Counted from the stretch's first letter, positions 11,780 to 24,218 are shown. The stretch is DNA of 64,000 nucleotides from Phytophthora sp. 'mugwort' (GCA_033558025.1 JAUCEF010000011.1:1-64000), one strand, 5' to 3'. Program-made: numbers and translations. Notes: generated by a model from the letters alone, not told the origin.

Positions 11780-13318
11780 ATGGGGTCTAAACATTCGCGC
11801 CTCTCAACTCGGTCGCCACCGGACGACAAGACCCATCAGGAGGCGTCTAGGATCCATGAAAAGCAGCAGCCGAAGGACGAGATCTCGGCCGAGGCACGCG
11901 CCGAGTTCACGGTGGAGGACATTCGCAGTCCGGAAAACACGCGACGCGCGGAAAGACTTAGAAGTAGCCACCACGACCGTTTCTGCAAGTACCGCAATTA
12001 CTTCAAGAACCACCACATGTCACTGGCCCGAGAGGTGGGCCGTAAAACCAGCATGAGCAAGATGGAGCTGCGGCGCTGGGTCGAGGACGTCGTGGGCCCG
12101 CTTGAGGGCGGCGACAAGTTAACGAAGGACGACATATTGGAGATCGCCATGGTATCGGCGGCCTTGACCGAGTACACCGAACCCGTGTTGGCCGAAATGT
12201 ACGACCGAGGCGAGTTGGACGCGCTGCCCAACGTGCCGCTCCATACGCACAACCTGCGTATGCCCGCCAAGCAGCAGGCCTGCCGTGATAGTTCCGACAA
12301 TACAAACAAGGACAAACTGGAGGCGGCGCACTACATTGGACTGGAGGTGATGCTGCGGCTCAACGAGCGTCTGCCTGTGGAACACCGCATGGGCGAGGAA
12401 TTGCGCGAAATTCTCAACCACCCGAGCAATCTCCGCCTCGTGCTGGCGACGAGTAACCAGGTTCTGCACAAGAAGGTGGACAAGATGCTGATCAGCATCA
12501 AGGTCCCATCGTCTGAGATGGAAGGAAAACCGCAACGCAGAATCTCGGCACGAGAGTACGACCGACTGGTACAGATCGTAAAGCATGCCCAGGACGAAGG
12601 CTTTCAAGACGCCATGATCGCGGCCAACGGCCTCTACTTATACGCGAGCTTGCGAGAGCAGTTTTATCGGCTAGACATTGGCGACCGGCCCACGCTGTGG
12701 AATGTTGAGAAGGACAAACGCGAGCTGCGGCAACCTTGTCGACGCAGATTCCGCTCACCGTCTCCCGCACCACACCGACGGAAGACTCCCCCATCACCAG
12801 AAAAGAAACGAGACCCAGAACACAGAATGGTTCAAGATTCGTCATCGGCCACGAACCCATACACATCTCCTCTATTGGAGAATAAACACCGAAACCCATT
12901 TTCCCGCTTGGCAGCTAGAATATTCCGCTCTCGGAGCAAAAAGAACGCAGCAACTACAGCGTTGGGGTCTCAAGAGATCCCGCATCCCGTGAAAACTAAG
13001 ATCCCGATAAACCGACCTATCGCTAAAGGCGGGAAACAGAAAAGTTTTGTGAAAATGAACGCACAACGCCAAGCAGGAAAGAAAAAGACGTCAAACCAAC
13101 GTCACCGCCCTGACAAGGGACAACGCACGGCAGCGATGAAGGCAGCGAAGATTTCATTCGAACGTGCGAACCAATTTTCCGCTTCAGATGATGATGACAG
13201 CGATTATGTTGACGTGGAACCCGACCAAAAGAGAAAAGTTGACCGAGTCCTCCATGTCGGCGCTCGCGGAGGAAAGTATTACGTCAACGCTGCCGGAAAA
13301 AAAATATATGTCAAGTAA
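11780..13318 (+). CDS. Basic 512-residue protein with giant-virus-like C-terminal adaptor motif
   Basis: Function unknown. The N-terminus MGSKHS fits an N-myristoylation signal (Gly2, Ser6) followed by basic residues, suggesting membrane association. Residues about 50-310 are mostly charged and helical. Residues 320-480 are low-complexity and Lys/Arg/Ser/Pro-rich, with several possible nuclear localisation stretches and an acidic DDDDSD run near 473. The last 20 residues contain GARGGKYYVNAAGKKIYVK. This closely resembles the small basic adaptor domain attached to proteins of chlorella viruses and other large DNA viruses. The gene is intact and follows the transporter by 213 bases on the same strand. 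It may be a virus-derived or captured gene; host origin is not excluded. Confidence 0.75.
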   Translation: MGSKHSRLSTRSPPDDKTHQEASRIHEKQQPKDEISAEARAEFTVEDIRSPENTRRAERLRSSHHDRFCKYRNYFKNHHMSLAREVGRKTSMSKMELRRWVEDVVGPLEGGDKLTKDDILEIAMVSAALTEYTEPVLAEMYDRGELDALPNVPLHTHNLRMPAKQQACRDSSDNTNKDKLEAAHYIGLEVMLRLNERLPVEHRMGEELREILNHPSNLRLVLATSNQVLHKKVDKMLISIKVPSSEMEGKPQRRISAREYDRLVQIVKHAQDEGFQDAMIAANGLYLYASLREQFYRLDIGDRPTLWNVEKDKRELRQPCRRRFRSPSPAPHRRKTPPSPEKKRDPEHRMVQDSSSATNPYTSPLLENKHRNPFSRLAARIFRSRSKKNAATTALGSQEIPHPVKTKIPINRPIAKGGKQKSFVKMNAQRQAGKKKTSNQRHRPDKGQRTAAMKAAKISFERANQFSASDDDDSDYVDVEPDQKRKVDRVLHVGARGGKYYVNAAGKKIYVK

Positions 13319-14842
13319 GTCACTTGGGGTTGCACGATGAGCCGTGCTGAAACACGTCATTCCATAGCATCAGTTTATTGCTGATGAGCCGCGCTGAAAC
13401 ATGTCATTCGCCATAGCATCAGTTTTTTGCTCGACACAGTCGTGCCTCCGGTTTAGAAACTCTCGCGTCCAGTTTCTCCAGATTGGTGAATAGCAGAGGT
13501 CGGGATTAAATAGTGAAAATCAATAAATAGTAATAATTTTCAATAAAAATATGTATTATTGCGTTTGCCAGACTCAAATACAATATTATATTGGCTAAAT
13601 ATTGTCAATAAATATGACAAAAGAGCCCCGGACCGATGACATCATGCACCGACTCCAATGACATCAGGAATGGGGGCTTGTGCACACAATTACCATGCCG
13701 ACAGCTATCACTGGTCAGGAGCGCTCACTGCTAGATCCTTCTGTGGTATTGCAGCACACACAAATTCGTCAGATGTGGTTACTTAGGCGAGAATCACAAC
13801 AATACCCGAGCTAGTCGGCCCGTGTTGGCCTGCGCTGGGTTGCCCTAGCAGTTCGTCCCTTCCGGGACAGTGGTGTCTCGCTTCCGCCGAGACCAAGCGC
13901 CCCAAGACAGTCAATTCACAGAGGTCAGCTGAGCTGACTGCCTCTGGCTTAGATATCCCGTGTCCGCTAAAGAGCGGACGACGGCGCGTTCGCGCTTTGA
14001 CGGGTCGCCGAGAGCAAAGGCTTCTCGGCTAGAAGTGTTACGGTACCCGGGCTGTACGGCGTACTGGCCCGCCAAGTTCGGCAGGACTTGTTCCTTCGCG
14101 CTTGGCGAGACACGCCCTTCCTCGGGCCAACCTAGTTTTCTCGGCGCTACCAGTCAACACCCTACAAGCTATGCCTCTCGGGTGTCAGCTGTAACCATAA
14201 TTTAGCCCGTGCAGGGGCTTACCGGGTAGTGTACACTTGTCCTGACTTGGAAAGAATTACTTTGTTATTATTGTATCTCCCCGGAGCCTCCAAGGGGCTC
14301 CTCCTATTGTTAACTATCAGCCGACTCTTCGCAAAGATCCCAATGTAACCACCCAAACTCAACGGCCGGTCGAGTTCATCCAGTCGAGTAGCCGAATTGT
14401 TAGCTGACTTCGTACCCAGCGGGTAGTTACGTGGTTGCTTACTTAAGTGTGACGTCACTTCATCTGGCGTCGAGTACACCACAACTACCCCGGCCATGCT
14501 ACGAGCCGAGCTGGCAAGTGGATTGGCCTAACTGGTGTGTCACCACCTGTCAAAATTACCACATTCACTCTCGACTTCCCGACGCTTGACCTCCGACCGT
14601 TCCCACGACACCCACAGGCTCGCTGACCTGACGCCTTCTCTACGAACTGGTAGGCTTCTGTTTGTTCACCTACTCAGCTCGACCTCCTTCTGACTTGTTT
14701 CCGTGTGTATCGGTAACCCACATGGCTAAGAGAACTTCTTCTTCGGTGCAGGCGGCTCTCGTATTTCTCCGTCAGAAGAGACCCCCTATCACTCGAGTTA
14801 TCAATAGCTCAAGGCGACAGCCACACTGACGATGACGCTGGA
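13319..14842. other. Gene-free stretch, possibly decayed LTR or leader
   Basis: Only short frames without domains are present. A tandem pair of GATGAGCCG(T/C)GCTGAAACA lies at 13337-13405. An AT-rich block at 13500-13620 precedes more GC-rich sequence. By position it could be the 5' non-coding part of the decayed element that follows, but no LTR pair was found. Confidence 0.4.
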
Positions 14843-17800
14843 ATGACTCCGGTCACTGCTCCATTTCTCGTTATGAGGTCTGATGGATCGTCTGAGTCAG
14901 CTGAGATTGCGACTGGTGATCATGCCTCTCAGTCGACTTCCTCCAAGACTGCCCGCGCAATTCTTCCGGTAAGCCCAGCTTTTAAATCGTTCAATTCACC
15001 GAGTTCGGTTCGTAGATACTCATTCCTCCCTTCTTCCCACAGGACACCCCCCCCCCCGCCGAATCATCTCTGAGCTTCCTTGCCGGCAGCTCAACTGAAC
15101 GGGCGTCTTCAATTACTGTCGCCACTGGTCTTCGGTTTTCTGGAGCTCACCTCCTTGATAGGCCAGATGATCTTGACGAGTTCTTCGATCAGTATCACCG
15201 AATCCCACGTCGCTGAGCGATCAACCGACGGAACCTCGCTCACGAGCGGTCCCTCGCGCGTTAAACGCTCAAGTCTATCCTTCGGGTTCGAGACGGTGAA
15301 GACTCGGCTTTTCCTCTCGCCGAGTCACCTCCTCCTCGCCAACACATCGGATGAAGACCCAGCGTTGAAGCCGATTCGCCGAACTTGGATTCCCTGGTCG
15401 ATGACTCACAAGAATCTTAACATTTTCCAAATATGTCTTCCTGGGTAGTGATGCTCCAGGTCCGTCACCTCCGCCGAGTCCACCGCATGCGATTCCGCTG
15501 CCTGGGTTCCGTCCGGATGGACTAATGGAAACTGGGATTCCTCCACTTCCATCAGCTGGGTCTTCGCCGTTTCAGCTCGAGTCTCAGTGTCACAACCAAG
15601 AGGCTTCTGCTGGCCCACTGGACTCGGCGGGGTCTTCTTCTGCTGGACTCGAGAATTTAGTTGAGGACTCAGTTCAGCCTCCAACTGATCTAGCTGAGCT
15701 CCGGATGCTACTTCAAGACCGTGAACGTATTCGTTCGGCTGAAGAACTTGAGCGGACTCGGCTGATGGCTTATACTCTTCTCCGACCCCCGCTTCCTGGT
15801 GACTTACGTCACCGGACAGTTCTTTTGGCTGCTCTTCTCCGACTGAGATGTTATCACTGCTCCAAGCCGGCTCTTCACCGAGCTCTTTCGAAGAACTAGC
15901 TCAGTTCAGGCATGACGTAACTCGGCTGCATCGCGAAAATGGCGCCTTAAGCCGGAGACTGGAGTCAGCTTTGGCGTCGACTGATCGGCTAGAGGCTGAG
16001 TTGGCTGCGGTGGTTCGTGAGAGGGACAAGTGGAAACAATCATCCAGCATGAATACCACCCTGCTGACTTCCTACCGATCTACCGTCTATCGGCTGGAAA
16101 TGGAGAAGAGGGAGTCAACTCGGCTAGATAAGAACCTGTGGACGGGCTCCATCGCATGATTGAGGATCGGAACAGGGATTGTCAGTTCCTAACTGATCAG
16201 CTCACGGAACGTACGGTGTCTTACAACGCCTTGAAGGCTTTGTCAGGCACTTCTTTTCGTCGTCTTCAAGAGGCAGCAAGTTTGGTGACTTCTGATAGTG
16301 GCAAGCTGAATTTTCGGCTGGCACACAAGACGATCGAGGAGCAAAATCGTACGATTACCCGCCTCAAGAACATCCTCCGCCATCATGGTCCCTTGACACT
16401 CCAGGTCTGACCCCCGAGATCTCAGCTTGAATGCCGGTTTTTGTGCCGACATCCCGAAGCCTGCTGACCTGAGATTGTACTGATGCAGACCGATGAGTCT
16501 CGTGAGATTACCTTGCAAGTTTCAGCTCGGTCAAGTGGTTCGGTTCGGCAGCCGAGTTCAAGTGCTTCTGTTTGACAAGCGAGTTCAAGTGGGCCTGTTT
16601 AGGCAGTCGACTTCCGCAGTCCAAGCTGTTCCAGACCTGTCTCCTCCTCCCCGTATCAGGTTAACGACTCTGAAGCCGACTTCCACGCCTACGGATCAAC
16701 CACATCGAGTTCCAGAAAGTCGCTATCGTCGGGATCACCTCATTCCGGTAACTCTCCCTTCCGTCCCTGGATTGATCACGCTTCCATCGACAACGCCTGG
16801 TTCAACATCAAGTTCGACTGAATTAACTAGCACAGCATCCGCCGATGTAGCGTTCGGCGGACACTGTTCCGCCGCCGAGTTCTTATGAGTCTCCTGCGCC
16901 ATCGACTCGACTTGTTGCATCAGTAGCTGAGCCATCTCCGACTGCATCTAACTTGGTTGGCATCATTTCGACGACGACCTCCGGGAAGACCAAAGGTACG
17001 CACTCCAAAAAGAAAACGAGGAAAGCTACCCCCACCTCGATAAAACCCAAGGTTGCTGTCTCATCTCCTATGCGTCGATCATCTCGAGCTGCATCGAGCA
17101 CTGCCAGAGCTATTAGCCGAGTCCAACTTGAGGACTTCGAGACGTCTGATGTCGTGGTTCTGTGTCCCACGAAGCTCAAGTCGGCTGGAACTTCCAACTC
17201 CCAAGCTGCGACTGGCTCTGGTACATTGGTATCTATTCCTTTCGAAGTCAACACTTCTGATGCCGAGCAGGAGGAGATTCGCCGACCTCCACGGCCCCCT
17301 AAGAACCTCTTAATCGGAGGTATTCGGGTCTGACGATGATAACAGTGACGATGCTGACGCAAGCAAAGAAGAGAAGAACCCTCCAGTTACTTTGTCCGTA
17401 CCAAGCCAGTTGTCGTTGGTGCTTCTTCCGCAAACTTCGGATCTTCCCTCCAGTTCTCTTCCACCAGCACAGGGAGCTGGTAAGCGTCTGCGTCAATCGC
17501 CTTTTCAACCAGGTCTTAAACGGTTTCGAGAGGTGACTCCACTAGCAATGCTATGCTGGTCACGTCTTCTCCGACTGCTCCCCGGACTGCAACATCTGTT
17601 GATCACTCTTCACCCGGGTCCATTTCTGCTCCCAAGAACTCAGCATCTCCAAAGGTGGCGTCCCTCCAGTCAGCTACTACGGACTCAGCACTGTCGACGC
17701 CAACTTCTCCAAAATCTGCATCTCAGAAGTCAGCTCCGGGTGTTCCAGCTGTTACAAACTCATCTCTTTCTCTCCTACGTTGGCTAAGCATTCTGAGTCC

Positions 17801-18660
17801 AAGAAGTCAGCTTCAAAGAGTCCGGTATCAGGAGTATCATTAACGAAGAAGTCGACTTCCAAGGGTCCGGTATCAGGGGTGTCATTAATGAAGAAGTCGA
17901 CTCCTACCGGCTCGCCTTCTTTGAACACAGCATCTGCTAAGTCGGCTTCCGCCAAACCATCGACACCCAAAGGATAAGGTCGGAAAAAGGGGTCGCCCAG
18001 TTCGGTTTCAGCTGCCTCAAGCAAATCCAGCCAAGTCGAAAGTGCCTCTACACTTTTTGGACCCTTGGCGTTACGGATTACTCAGCTGAGGACGCGAGGT
18101 GCTCAAGCGGTAGCCCGTGGTAATAGGGTGATATACCAAGTGAAGACATGGTTGAATCCTCCATTCTTCCACCCTGGGTCTGCTCATTGTTGGGAGAAAA
18201 TCCTCTCGTCGTGTCGGGTGGCTATCAAGATGGAGATTATCGACGGGAAAAGTTATGTTTGGTCGACTCCTTCCTCCTTGGAAGGGGTTGCAACTTTTGC
18301 TGACGTTCAATCTCCCCAGCATCCTTGTTGCCGCTTGATGTCGAAGCTCCCAGCTGAGGCTTCTCCATGTCTCCATCTGTGATGGCTCGAGTACGGAATC
18401 AGGATATCAGCCAGCTTGACCAGTGGGTGTCATCGCTCAATGCTGGTTCAAATTACGAGGGGAAGAAATTGATTGGGTGCGTTTTTTCATCGCTCTCCGG
18501 GAGCGCCTGCACTGGATAGTGGATTCGGTGTTATTTTGGGTTTACACCCAGATTTGCATCCTGACGTCCCACTCAGCGAGCTTGAGCTCATTCTCCAATT
18601 CTGGTTCAAGTATAGCAAACACGAAAGCATCGTGCAGACAGCCTTCGTCCTCTTCTATAT
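14843..18660 (+). pseudogene. Frameshifted coiled-coil protein of a putative telomere-linked element
   Basis: Several frames on the plus strand read as one broken protein. A Ser/Thr/Pro-rich head is at 14,843-15,073. Coiled-coil blocks follow at 15,660-16,410, with heptad-rich stretches such as LRMLLQDRERIRSAEELERT and TRLHRENGALSRRLESALAS. Then comes a long Ser/Pro/Lys region with KKSTSKGPVSGVSL repeated in tandem near 17,800-17,910, and a tail near 18,470-18,660 with PDVPLSELELILQFWFKYS. Frame breaks are clear near 16,135. No reverse transcriptase, zinc knuckle or transposase was seen. It ends at a segment that is repeated beside the telomere, so it may be the structural ORF of an element. 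Family unknown. Confidence 0.45.
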
Positions 18661-18845
18661 AAGCGAAAGGACACCGGAGAGGCCGACCTCCCGACCCTTT
18701 GGACAACCAAATACAACTGTTTTTGTCGCGTCAAGCCTCAGTCTCAAGACACAAACCGCTCGCCACCGCTTCGCGCTGCCTCGCGTTTGCACTCACTCCG
18801 GCTTCGCCTTCGTTCGTGTCACAACCCTAAACCCTTAAACCCTAA
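18661..18845 (+). repeat. Interstitial copy of the telomere-joined segment plus telomere repeats
   Basis: Matches 1031-1206 and then runs into ACAACCCTAAACCCTTAAACCCTAAC, a degraded telomeric stretch. It marks an old chromosome end or a telomere-targeted insertion. Confidence 0.85.
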
Positions 18846-18879
18846 CGACGAGCAGAGCATCCACGAGCAGCACAACCCG

Positions 18880-20215
18880 CTCGGATTCGCTCGAGAGCAG
18901 TTCCTGACGGACAAGGAGCTTAGTGTGTATCGTTGTTTGTAGTGGATTATAATGCGCAAAATACCTCTATCCGAAGTCGACAACCCGTCAACCCGGGGGA
19001 TCTCGAAGCTCGACGCGGTGTGCAGTACCAGCCTTGTGCTGTACATCACCCAGTTAGTCGTAATGGTGGAGGTCCGGAACGCAACATGCTCCCCGAGCAC
19101 TACGGCATCATGTTCGACGGCTGGACGGATGGTTCCATCCACTACATTGGCATCATCGCTACCTTCATGGCCAAGGACACGCACCGCGAGGTGCTTTTGG
19201 GTTATTCACCACCGCTCACGAGCGGCAGTACACAGCTGCAGAGCATGATGCTCTGCTCAAGTGCGTATTGGCTCTCTATGGAAAGTCGATTGCGTATCCG
19301 TCTGTTCTCATTGACGACAACTGCGTGACCAACAAAGCTCTGGCCGACATGATGGGGGTCCCTCTTATTGGTCGTGGCGGTCACAAGCTGAACCTGGCTG
19401 TGAAGCTTTCCTCGAGCACGGGCAGGAGTTCGGCATGCAATCGCTAAAGTCGACAAAGTGGTGACTCAGCTACGCAGCCTCAAGGCTGCTGGAGCTCTCC
19501 GAGAGCTGACTCCCTTATGTCCTATCAAACGGAATGTAACGCGCTGTTCTTCAACTCATAAGATGCTTAAAAGGTCCCTTCTCATCGAGGGAGAAGTGAA
19601 ACAAGTCGATGACATTGATGCAATTCGTCGCTCGGACTCGAAGCGGATCCGTTGTGTGCTACCGACCCTCGAGAACTTTAAAAGCGTGGTGACCGACCTG
19701 CAGAAGCCTGTGCAACATGTAGGTACCATATTGGGTATATTTCAGATGATGTTGGAGGACTATCCGGAGCTGAAAGACTGCTGTGCTGCTGATGCTAACA
19801 TCTCGCCAGCTCCACGCTTCGAGGCTGCCGTCGTGAAGTTCTGGACGGCAAGAAAGATGCACTGACCGACGAGGAGCGCCTGCTACTCAGGCGCTTTGTC
19901 GTGACACCATTGGCTAACGAAGGAAGAAGAGCAGATACTGGCATGAGACGCAGTTATGCGTCAATGCTTCGTCAGCGTGTGGAACAATCTGAAGCGTATG
20001 TCGAACTGCGGTCCATTGCTGGTACATCAGCGTCTAATGAACGACTGTTTAAAAGTACGAAACACGTGCTACGGGCAACGCGAAAGCGCCTCAGGCCACT
20101 GAACTTCGAGAATATCTTGTTTCTGAAGCACAACCGATTCCTATGGAACGCAGAGATGGTATCTCGTGCGACGCGGAGCAGCAGCGAGGACGATGCGATG
20201 GAAGCATCACAATAG
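18880..20215 (+). pseudogene. hAT-family transposase, decayed
   Basis: Fragments in several plus-strand frames. LPEHYGIMFDGWTDGSIHYI near 19,090-19,150 carries the catalytic-core FDGWT signature. A middle part at 19,458-19,865 follows. The C-terminal dimerisation region near 19,980-20,150 contains ELRSIAGTSASNERLFKS and RKRLRPLNFENILFL, typical of hAT transposases. At least three frame breaks make it inactive. It starts directly beside the interstitial telomere repeat. Confidence 0.75.
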
Positions 20216-20329
20216 TATTGCAAAGGCAGCGAGTATTGCAGTATGTACGGCAAGACACCGAGGTAGTTGCAGTAAATAGTGCAAGTCGTTGAGTTTCCCG
20301 CAGTGCCCAACAATACATTTTTGGCCATC

Positions 20330-20937
20330 ACTGCTTCAAATGAAGGCCATTGGGAATGCAAGATTTGCCCTGGGCATGGAAATCAACTACAATCGCGCGC
20401 AAGGGGGGCTGCATTTGCAGCAGTCGCAGTTCATCGTGTGCATGATAGATCGTTTCGGCCAGGCTGATGCGTTTCCAGTACGCAAGCCGAATGTCGTCGG
20501 ACAGGACCTGCGCCCCGTCAATGGTGTCCCGCAACTTGACCCGGGTAAAGCCGTACCGCCAGCTCTTCGGCTCACTATTTTACGTTGCGAATGGTTCCCG
20601 CCCCGACATCTGTGCGGCCGTCGGCATGCTCTCACAAAACCTGGACAATACGCAGGTGATCCACTGGCACGCTGCTACCCGTGTCCTTCGGTATCTGAAG
20701 GGGACGCAGCTGGCTGCTATTATGTTTCAAGCGAGTGATGCAATGGGTTTGTCAATTGGAGCCTATTGCGACGCTAATGGGAAGGCGATTTGGGCACGAC
20801 GCTCAGCATCAGGCGTGTTGCTGCTAGCCGACCGATGCCCGGTGATCTTTAAGATCATCCATCAAAATGATGTCGCTCTCTCCATAGCCGAAGCTGAGTC
20901 TAGCTCTCGCTGCTCAAGAGCCGCAGTGGCAGCGTAA
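20330..20937 (+). pseudogene. Ty1/copia reverse transcriptase-RNase H fragment
   Basis: The first frame gives GNARFALGMEINYNR and RFGQADAFPV, matching the end of a copia reverse transcriptase. After a frameshift near 20,560 the second frame gives YRQLFGSLFYVANGSRPDI, AATRVLRYLKGTQL, GAYCDANGKA (RNase H) and HQNDVALSIAEAE. No LTRs or integrase are visible nearby, so this is a truncated relic. Confidence 0.8.
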
Positions 20938-21413
20938 GCTTCTAGCCGAGCTGGATGTTCGATCCAGGTGCTGGTTGGCAACCAAACTGTTATAAGCATG
21001 GGGTCAGCTCGTTTGGATCGATATCTTCCTCCACGTGGGATTGGACGTACTCGAAATCGAACTCGGCAGGGGCAAACATCGGAAATTCGGGATGTAGCAG
21101 TTGGAAACACTGGTAGTTAGGATGAGATGACGGCGAGCGCAACCACTAGGTGCGACAAGGCTCATCACGATCAGCTTCAGCAACACTTGCTCTCCAGTCC
21201 GCGCTTGCTGGAATCCAGACCATATTAGTCGCCGGAGCGAATAGGGAAATGGGTCGAAAAATAGTTCGGAATCCAAAGTCGGCGCGAGTGCAGCTGAGTC
21301 ATGCGCAGTAACATCACTGTGCAGAGCCTGACACAGCAGTCAAAAACGCAGCGCCTTCGTCGAGTAGGAAGGGGAAGGTGCCAGCCAGACGTACGAAGTG
21401 AGCAAACAATAAG
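20938..21413. other. Short gene-free stretch
   Basis: No coding or structural feature could be supported between the copia relic and the Myb-like fragment. Confidence 0.4.
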
Positions 21414-21701
21414 GTGGACGAGCTGTTGCGGTTTCGCTTTGCGGACGGCGTCGTCAAGAGACGGCTTGAGGCATCCGACATGAAGACGAAGAAGGCTCTC
21501 GCGTGGCAGCATTTCACCAGCGTGCTGTCGCAGTATCTTTGCGTTGTTCTGACTCATGACCAGGTACATGGAGGGGATTGCTTACATCATATATTTCAAT
21601 GCTAAGTATGACTTTTGCTACTGTCCATTGTGTTGCAGGTTTCGCTTAAGTATAGAACGCTGAAGTGTCTGTTTTGTAAGGAAAAGCGAGAGCAGCGCTA
21701 A
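21414..21701 (+). pseudogene. Myb/SANT-like DNA-binding fragment with an intron, possibly PIF/Harbinger ORF1
   Basis: The reading begins without an ATG and gives LLRFRFADGVVKRRL and KTKKALAWQHFTSVLSQYL, resembling the helix-turn-helix proteins that accompany PIF/Harbinger transposases. A likely intron runs from 21,564 (GTACAT) to 21,638 (TTGCAG). After it the frame reads VSLKYRTLKCLFCKEKREQR and stops at 21,701. A Harbinger-type transposase lies 1.5 kb away on the opposite strand. The link is plausible but unproven. Confidence 0.45.
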
Positions 21702-23199
21702 GCTGGCAATGTAGCTCGTGAGCGTGAAATAGACGCAGGGCTTTGGGCAATTCTTAGTGATGCTTTTGGGGGAGGCGTAGGCATTAGCGGCGAAATGCTC
21801 CTGGATTCAACTGCCGACAAGGAGGATGAAGAGTGCGATGCAGAAATGAAGACTACGGTGTCGGAAATGGCCTGAGAATGTGTCCGCCCTCGTCGCCGCC
21901 GTCGATGACTCGATTGACGTGACCCCGTTGGGAGATGGCGAAGGTTGAATGTGCGACCGGGCGCTGATTGGTCAAATAAGGCCGTGGATATGTCCCACAA
22001 CGGATCGTTTGCACCACACGACGTCAGCAACGGACAGTGACCACTAGTCGCATCCGGATGGTATCCGGACAGCCGCCTGTCGAGCTTCGGTGAGCAGTCG
22101 CCGAGATTTCGGTGGTTACATAACAGACGAGTTCACATTAGATATTTTGTATGAAGGATATAAAGTGGTAGATTAAGAGATAAACGCCTTCGTGCGCAAC
22201 TAACAGAACAGCTTTTCCTCCCGATCGCACAAGCGGCAAGTCCGGCTGCGGTAAGTATCCGCAGCGGCTGGTCCCGCTTGATCGCCAGGATTACGTCTGT
22301 CGGTGGACACGGTGGCTAATTGAAGCACGTGTTCATCCACCCGGCAGCGCCAAAAGACCAAGAATAATCGTGGCGAAGCCGAGTGGCAGGGACGAGTACA
22401 TCCGACCCAGGAGTGCTAAGGAAAGCCTCCCCCAACAAACAACCAGCCGGAGTCTTGCTCCGGCCCCTCGCTAATGGCTGAAAAGTCCAGGACCCTTCCT
22501 TCTGATGGTCAGCGAGGTTACAAGAAGTTTGCGATAGCAGCCTAGCCTTTGCTCGTGGCTAGGGCTGTTGGAGAGCTCGGTTAATCTATCAACGAGTCAA
22601 GTCGCACAAGGTCACTCGCCAACCCGGTGCTAGGGCATGGACAAGTCCTTCAGGTCGAAGCTTCGCCCCATATTCGCTGAGTCCCAGAGGACAAAGCGTG
22701 TGTTGTGGGTGGGAAGCACTGGTAGACAAAATTCTGGCGTGTTCCTACACGACAAGACGGAGCTTCCAAGCAGAAGGCCCAGCCGGTCGTGCAACTATCA
22801 ACTGCGTTACAAGGAGGCATGGAGGCCAGTGCAACATCGCTCGGCTCCCGGTCGGCTGCCGATGAAATCTCCGCTCACTGGCGCTGTCGTTGCAGAAACA
22901 GCATGAGAGACCCGCCGATTAGAAGAGATGCAGCTCCAGGTGCTGAAGGAATTGCTGACTCAGCGAAAGGAGTAGGTACAGGGTCTCGTATTACTTGAGA
23001 TTAGCAGGTATCATAGTTAGTGGACGGATGCATCTCTAAGCTACCGGTAAGATGTCTGCAATATCGTCGCACTTTTCAATTCCTTGCTGGTGAGAGACTT
23101 GTTGCTCGCTCTCATGAGGGTCTTCTGCTACAATTGGTGGGGCATCGCGTAGGAATGGATCCTCTCCGTCAATTACATGCTGGCCTGGACAAGAGCTAG
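21702..23199. other. Gene-free stretch inside the putative Harbinger region
   Basis: No domain recognised. The ORFs at 22,637-22,998 are short and overlapping without family signatures. Confidence 0.4.
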
Positions 23200-24218
23200 C
23201 AAGTTACGGAGAACTACATAACCAAAATCACATTGCACACAGTGACCGACGGCTTTTGTTCTACCTTGACTAGAAGAATTCTGAAGCGATTTTTGAGTCG
23301 GCCGAATGCGCACTCAACCACCATGCGGTCCGTGGGTGGGCTAGATTATACGCACTCTTGCGGCGATCATCCATTGCCTCGGCTTCGGGAAAAGGCGTCA
23401 GCATGTGACCCCATATCATCGGCAACCAAGTGACGCCCTGGCGGGATCAACTCAATAGACTGTATGATGCATATAAATTATCACGTTAGCACCACGTTTA
23501 ACATGAAGATAGTGATAGCGACATGCATTTCACCGCATTCGCACCGCCGATCCGTCCACAACGACTGGTCGTTGTTTGCTCCAGAGCTGATCGAAATGGA
23601 GCGAAATAGTCCGCAGTGGTCAACGATTGCTTGTACATTCACCGCAGGAAGGTTTTTCCGACAGTACCAGCTCTCAAAATCGAGAGGGCGCGCGATTCGA
23701 AACAGCGTCCCGTCGATGGTGTCAACTGTTCCTGGGAAGCCGGCGGTGGCGAAGGAACCTTCCTCGACGGCGGATACTTCAACCTCCGATGGCATGATGA
23801 CGAACATTTTGGCCATGGCGCTGAGCACATCAAGAGTCTCGTTGATATAAATCACGGCCCGGGACCTTGATGTTTCCAGCGTTGACGCCGCCTGGTCCAT
23901 CGTGCCGCCTTGGGCGAGGTACAGCATGGTCAAGGCAACGCGCTTCATTAGGTGATGCTTGCAGTTAGGGCCGGGTTCGCGGCCCCAAGCTGAACGCACC
24001 AGCTTGTAGATGCGCTGGAACGACTTCCTGTCGCAGCGTAGCTTCTCCTGAAACCAGTATGTACCCGGCGTACGGAGAGCCTCGTTGAATGCACGCGCTG
24101 GAAACGTTATGAGGGGCCCCGATCCATGCCGAAGGCTGCGCTTGTCCGCGGTAACTACTACAGCACTCACACAGGCCTCTACCACTACTGCGATAATCGC
24201 AGCAGATATGCCGTCCAT
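23200..24218 (-). pseudogene. PIF/Harbinger DDE transposase, 3' part frameshifted
   Basis: The open frame at 23,481-24,218 contains GTVDTIDGTLFRI (first Asp) and NVQAIVDHCGLFRSISI (second Asp), with the tail WTDRRCEC. Beyond the stop, other minus-strand frames continue with HLVADDMGSH, MDDRRKSAYNLAHPRT and MVVECAFGRLKNRFRI, which holds the third acidic residue. The catalytic triad is thus present but split over frames, so the gene is dead. N-terminal helices (KLRCDRKSFQRIYKLVRSAW) match the family. Confidence 0.8.

Noticed and set aside
12003..12607. Minus-strand ORFs of up to 162 residues within the 512-residue gene
   Set aside because: Shadows of a long GC-rich coding sequence without independent motifs.
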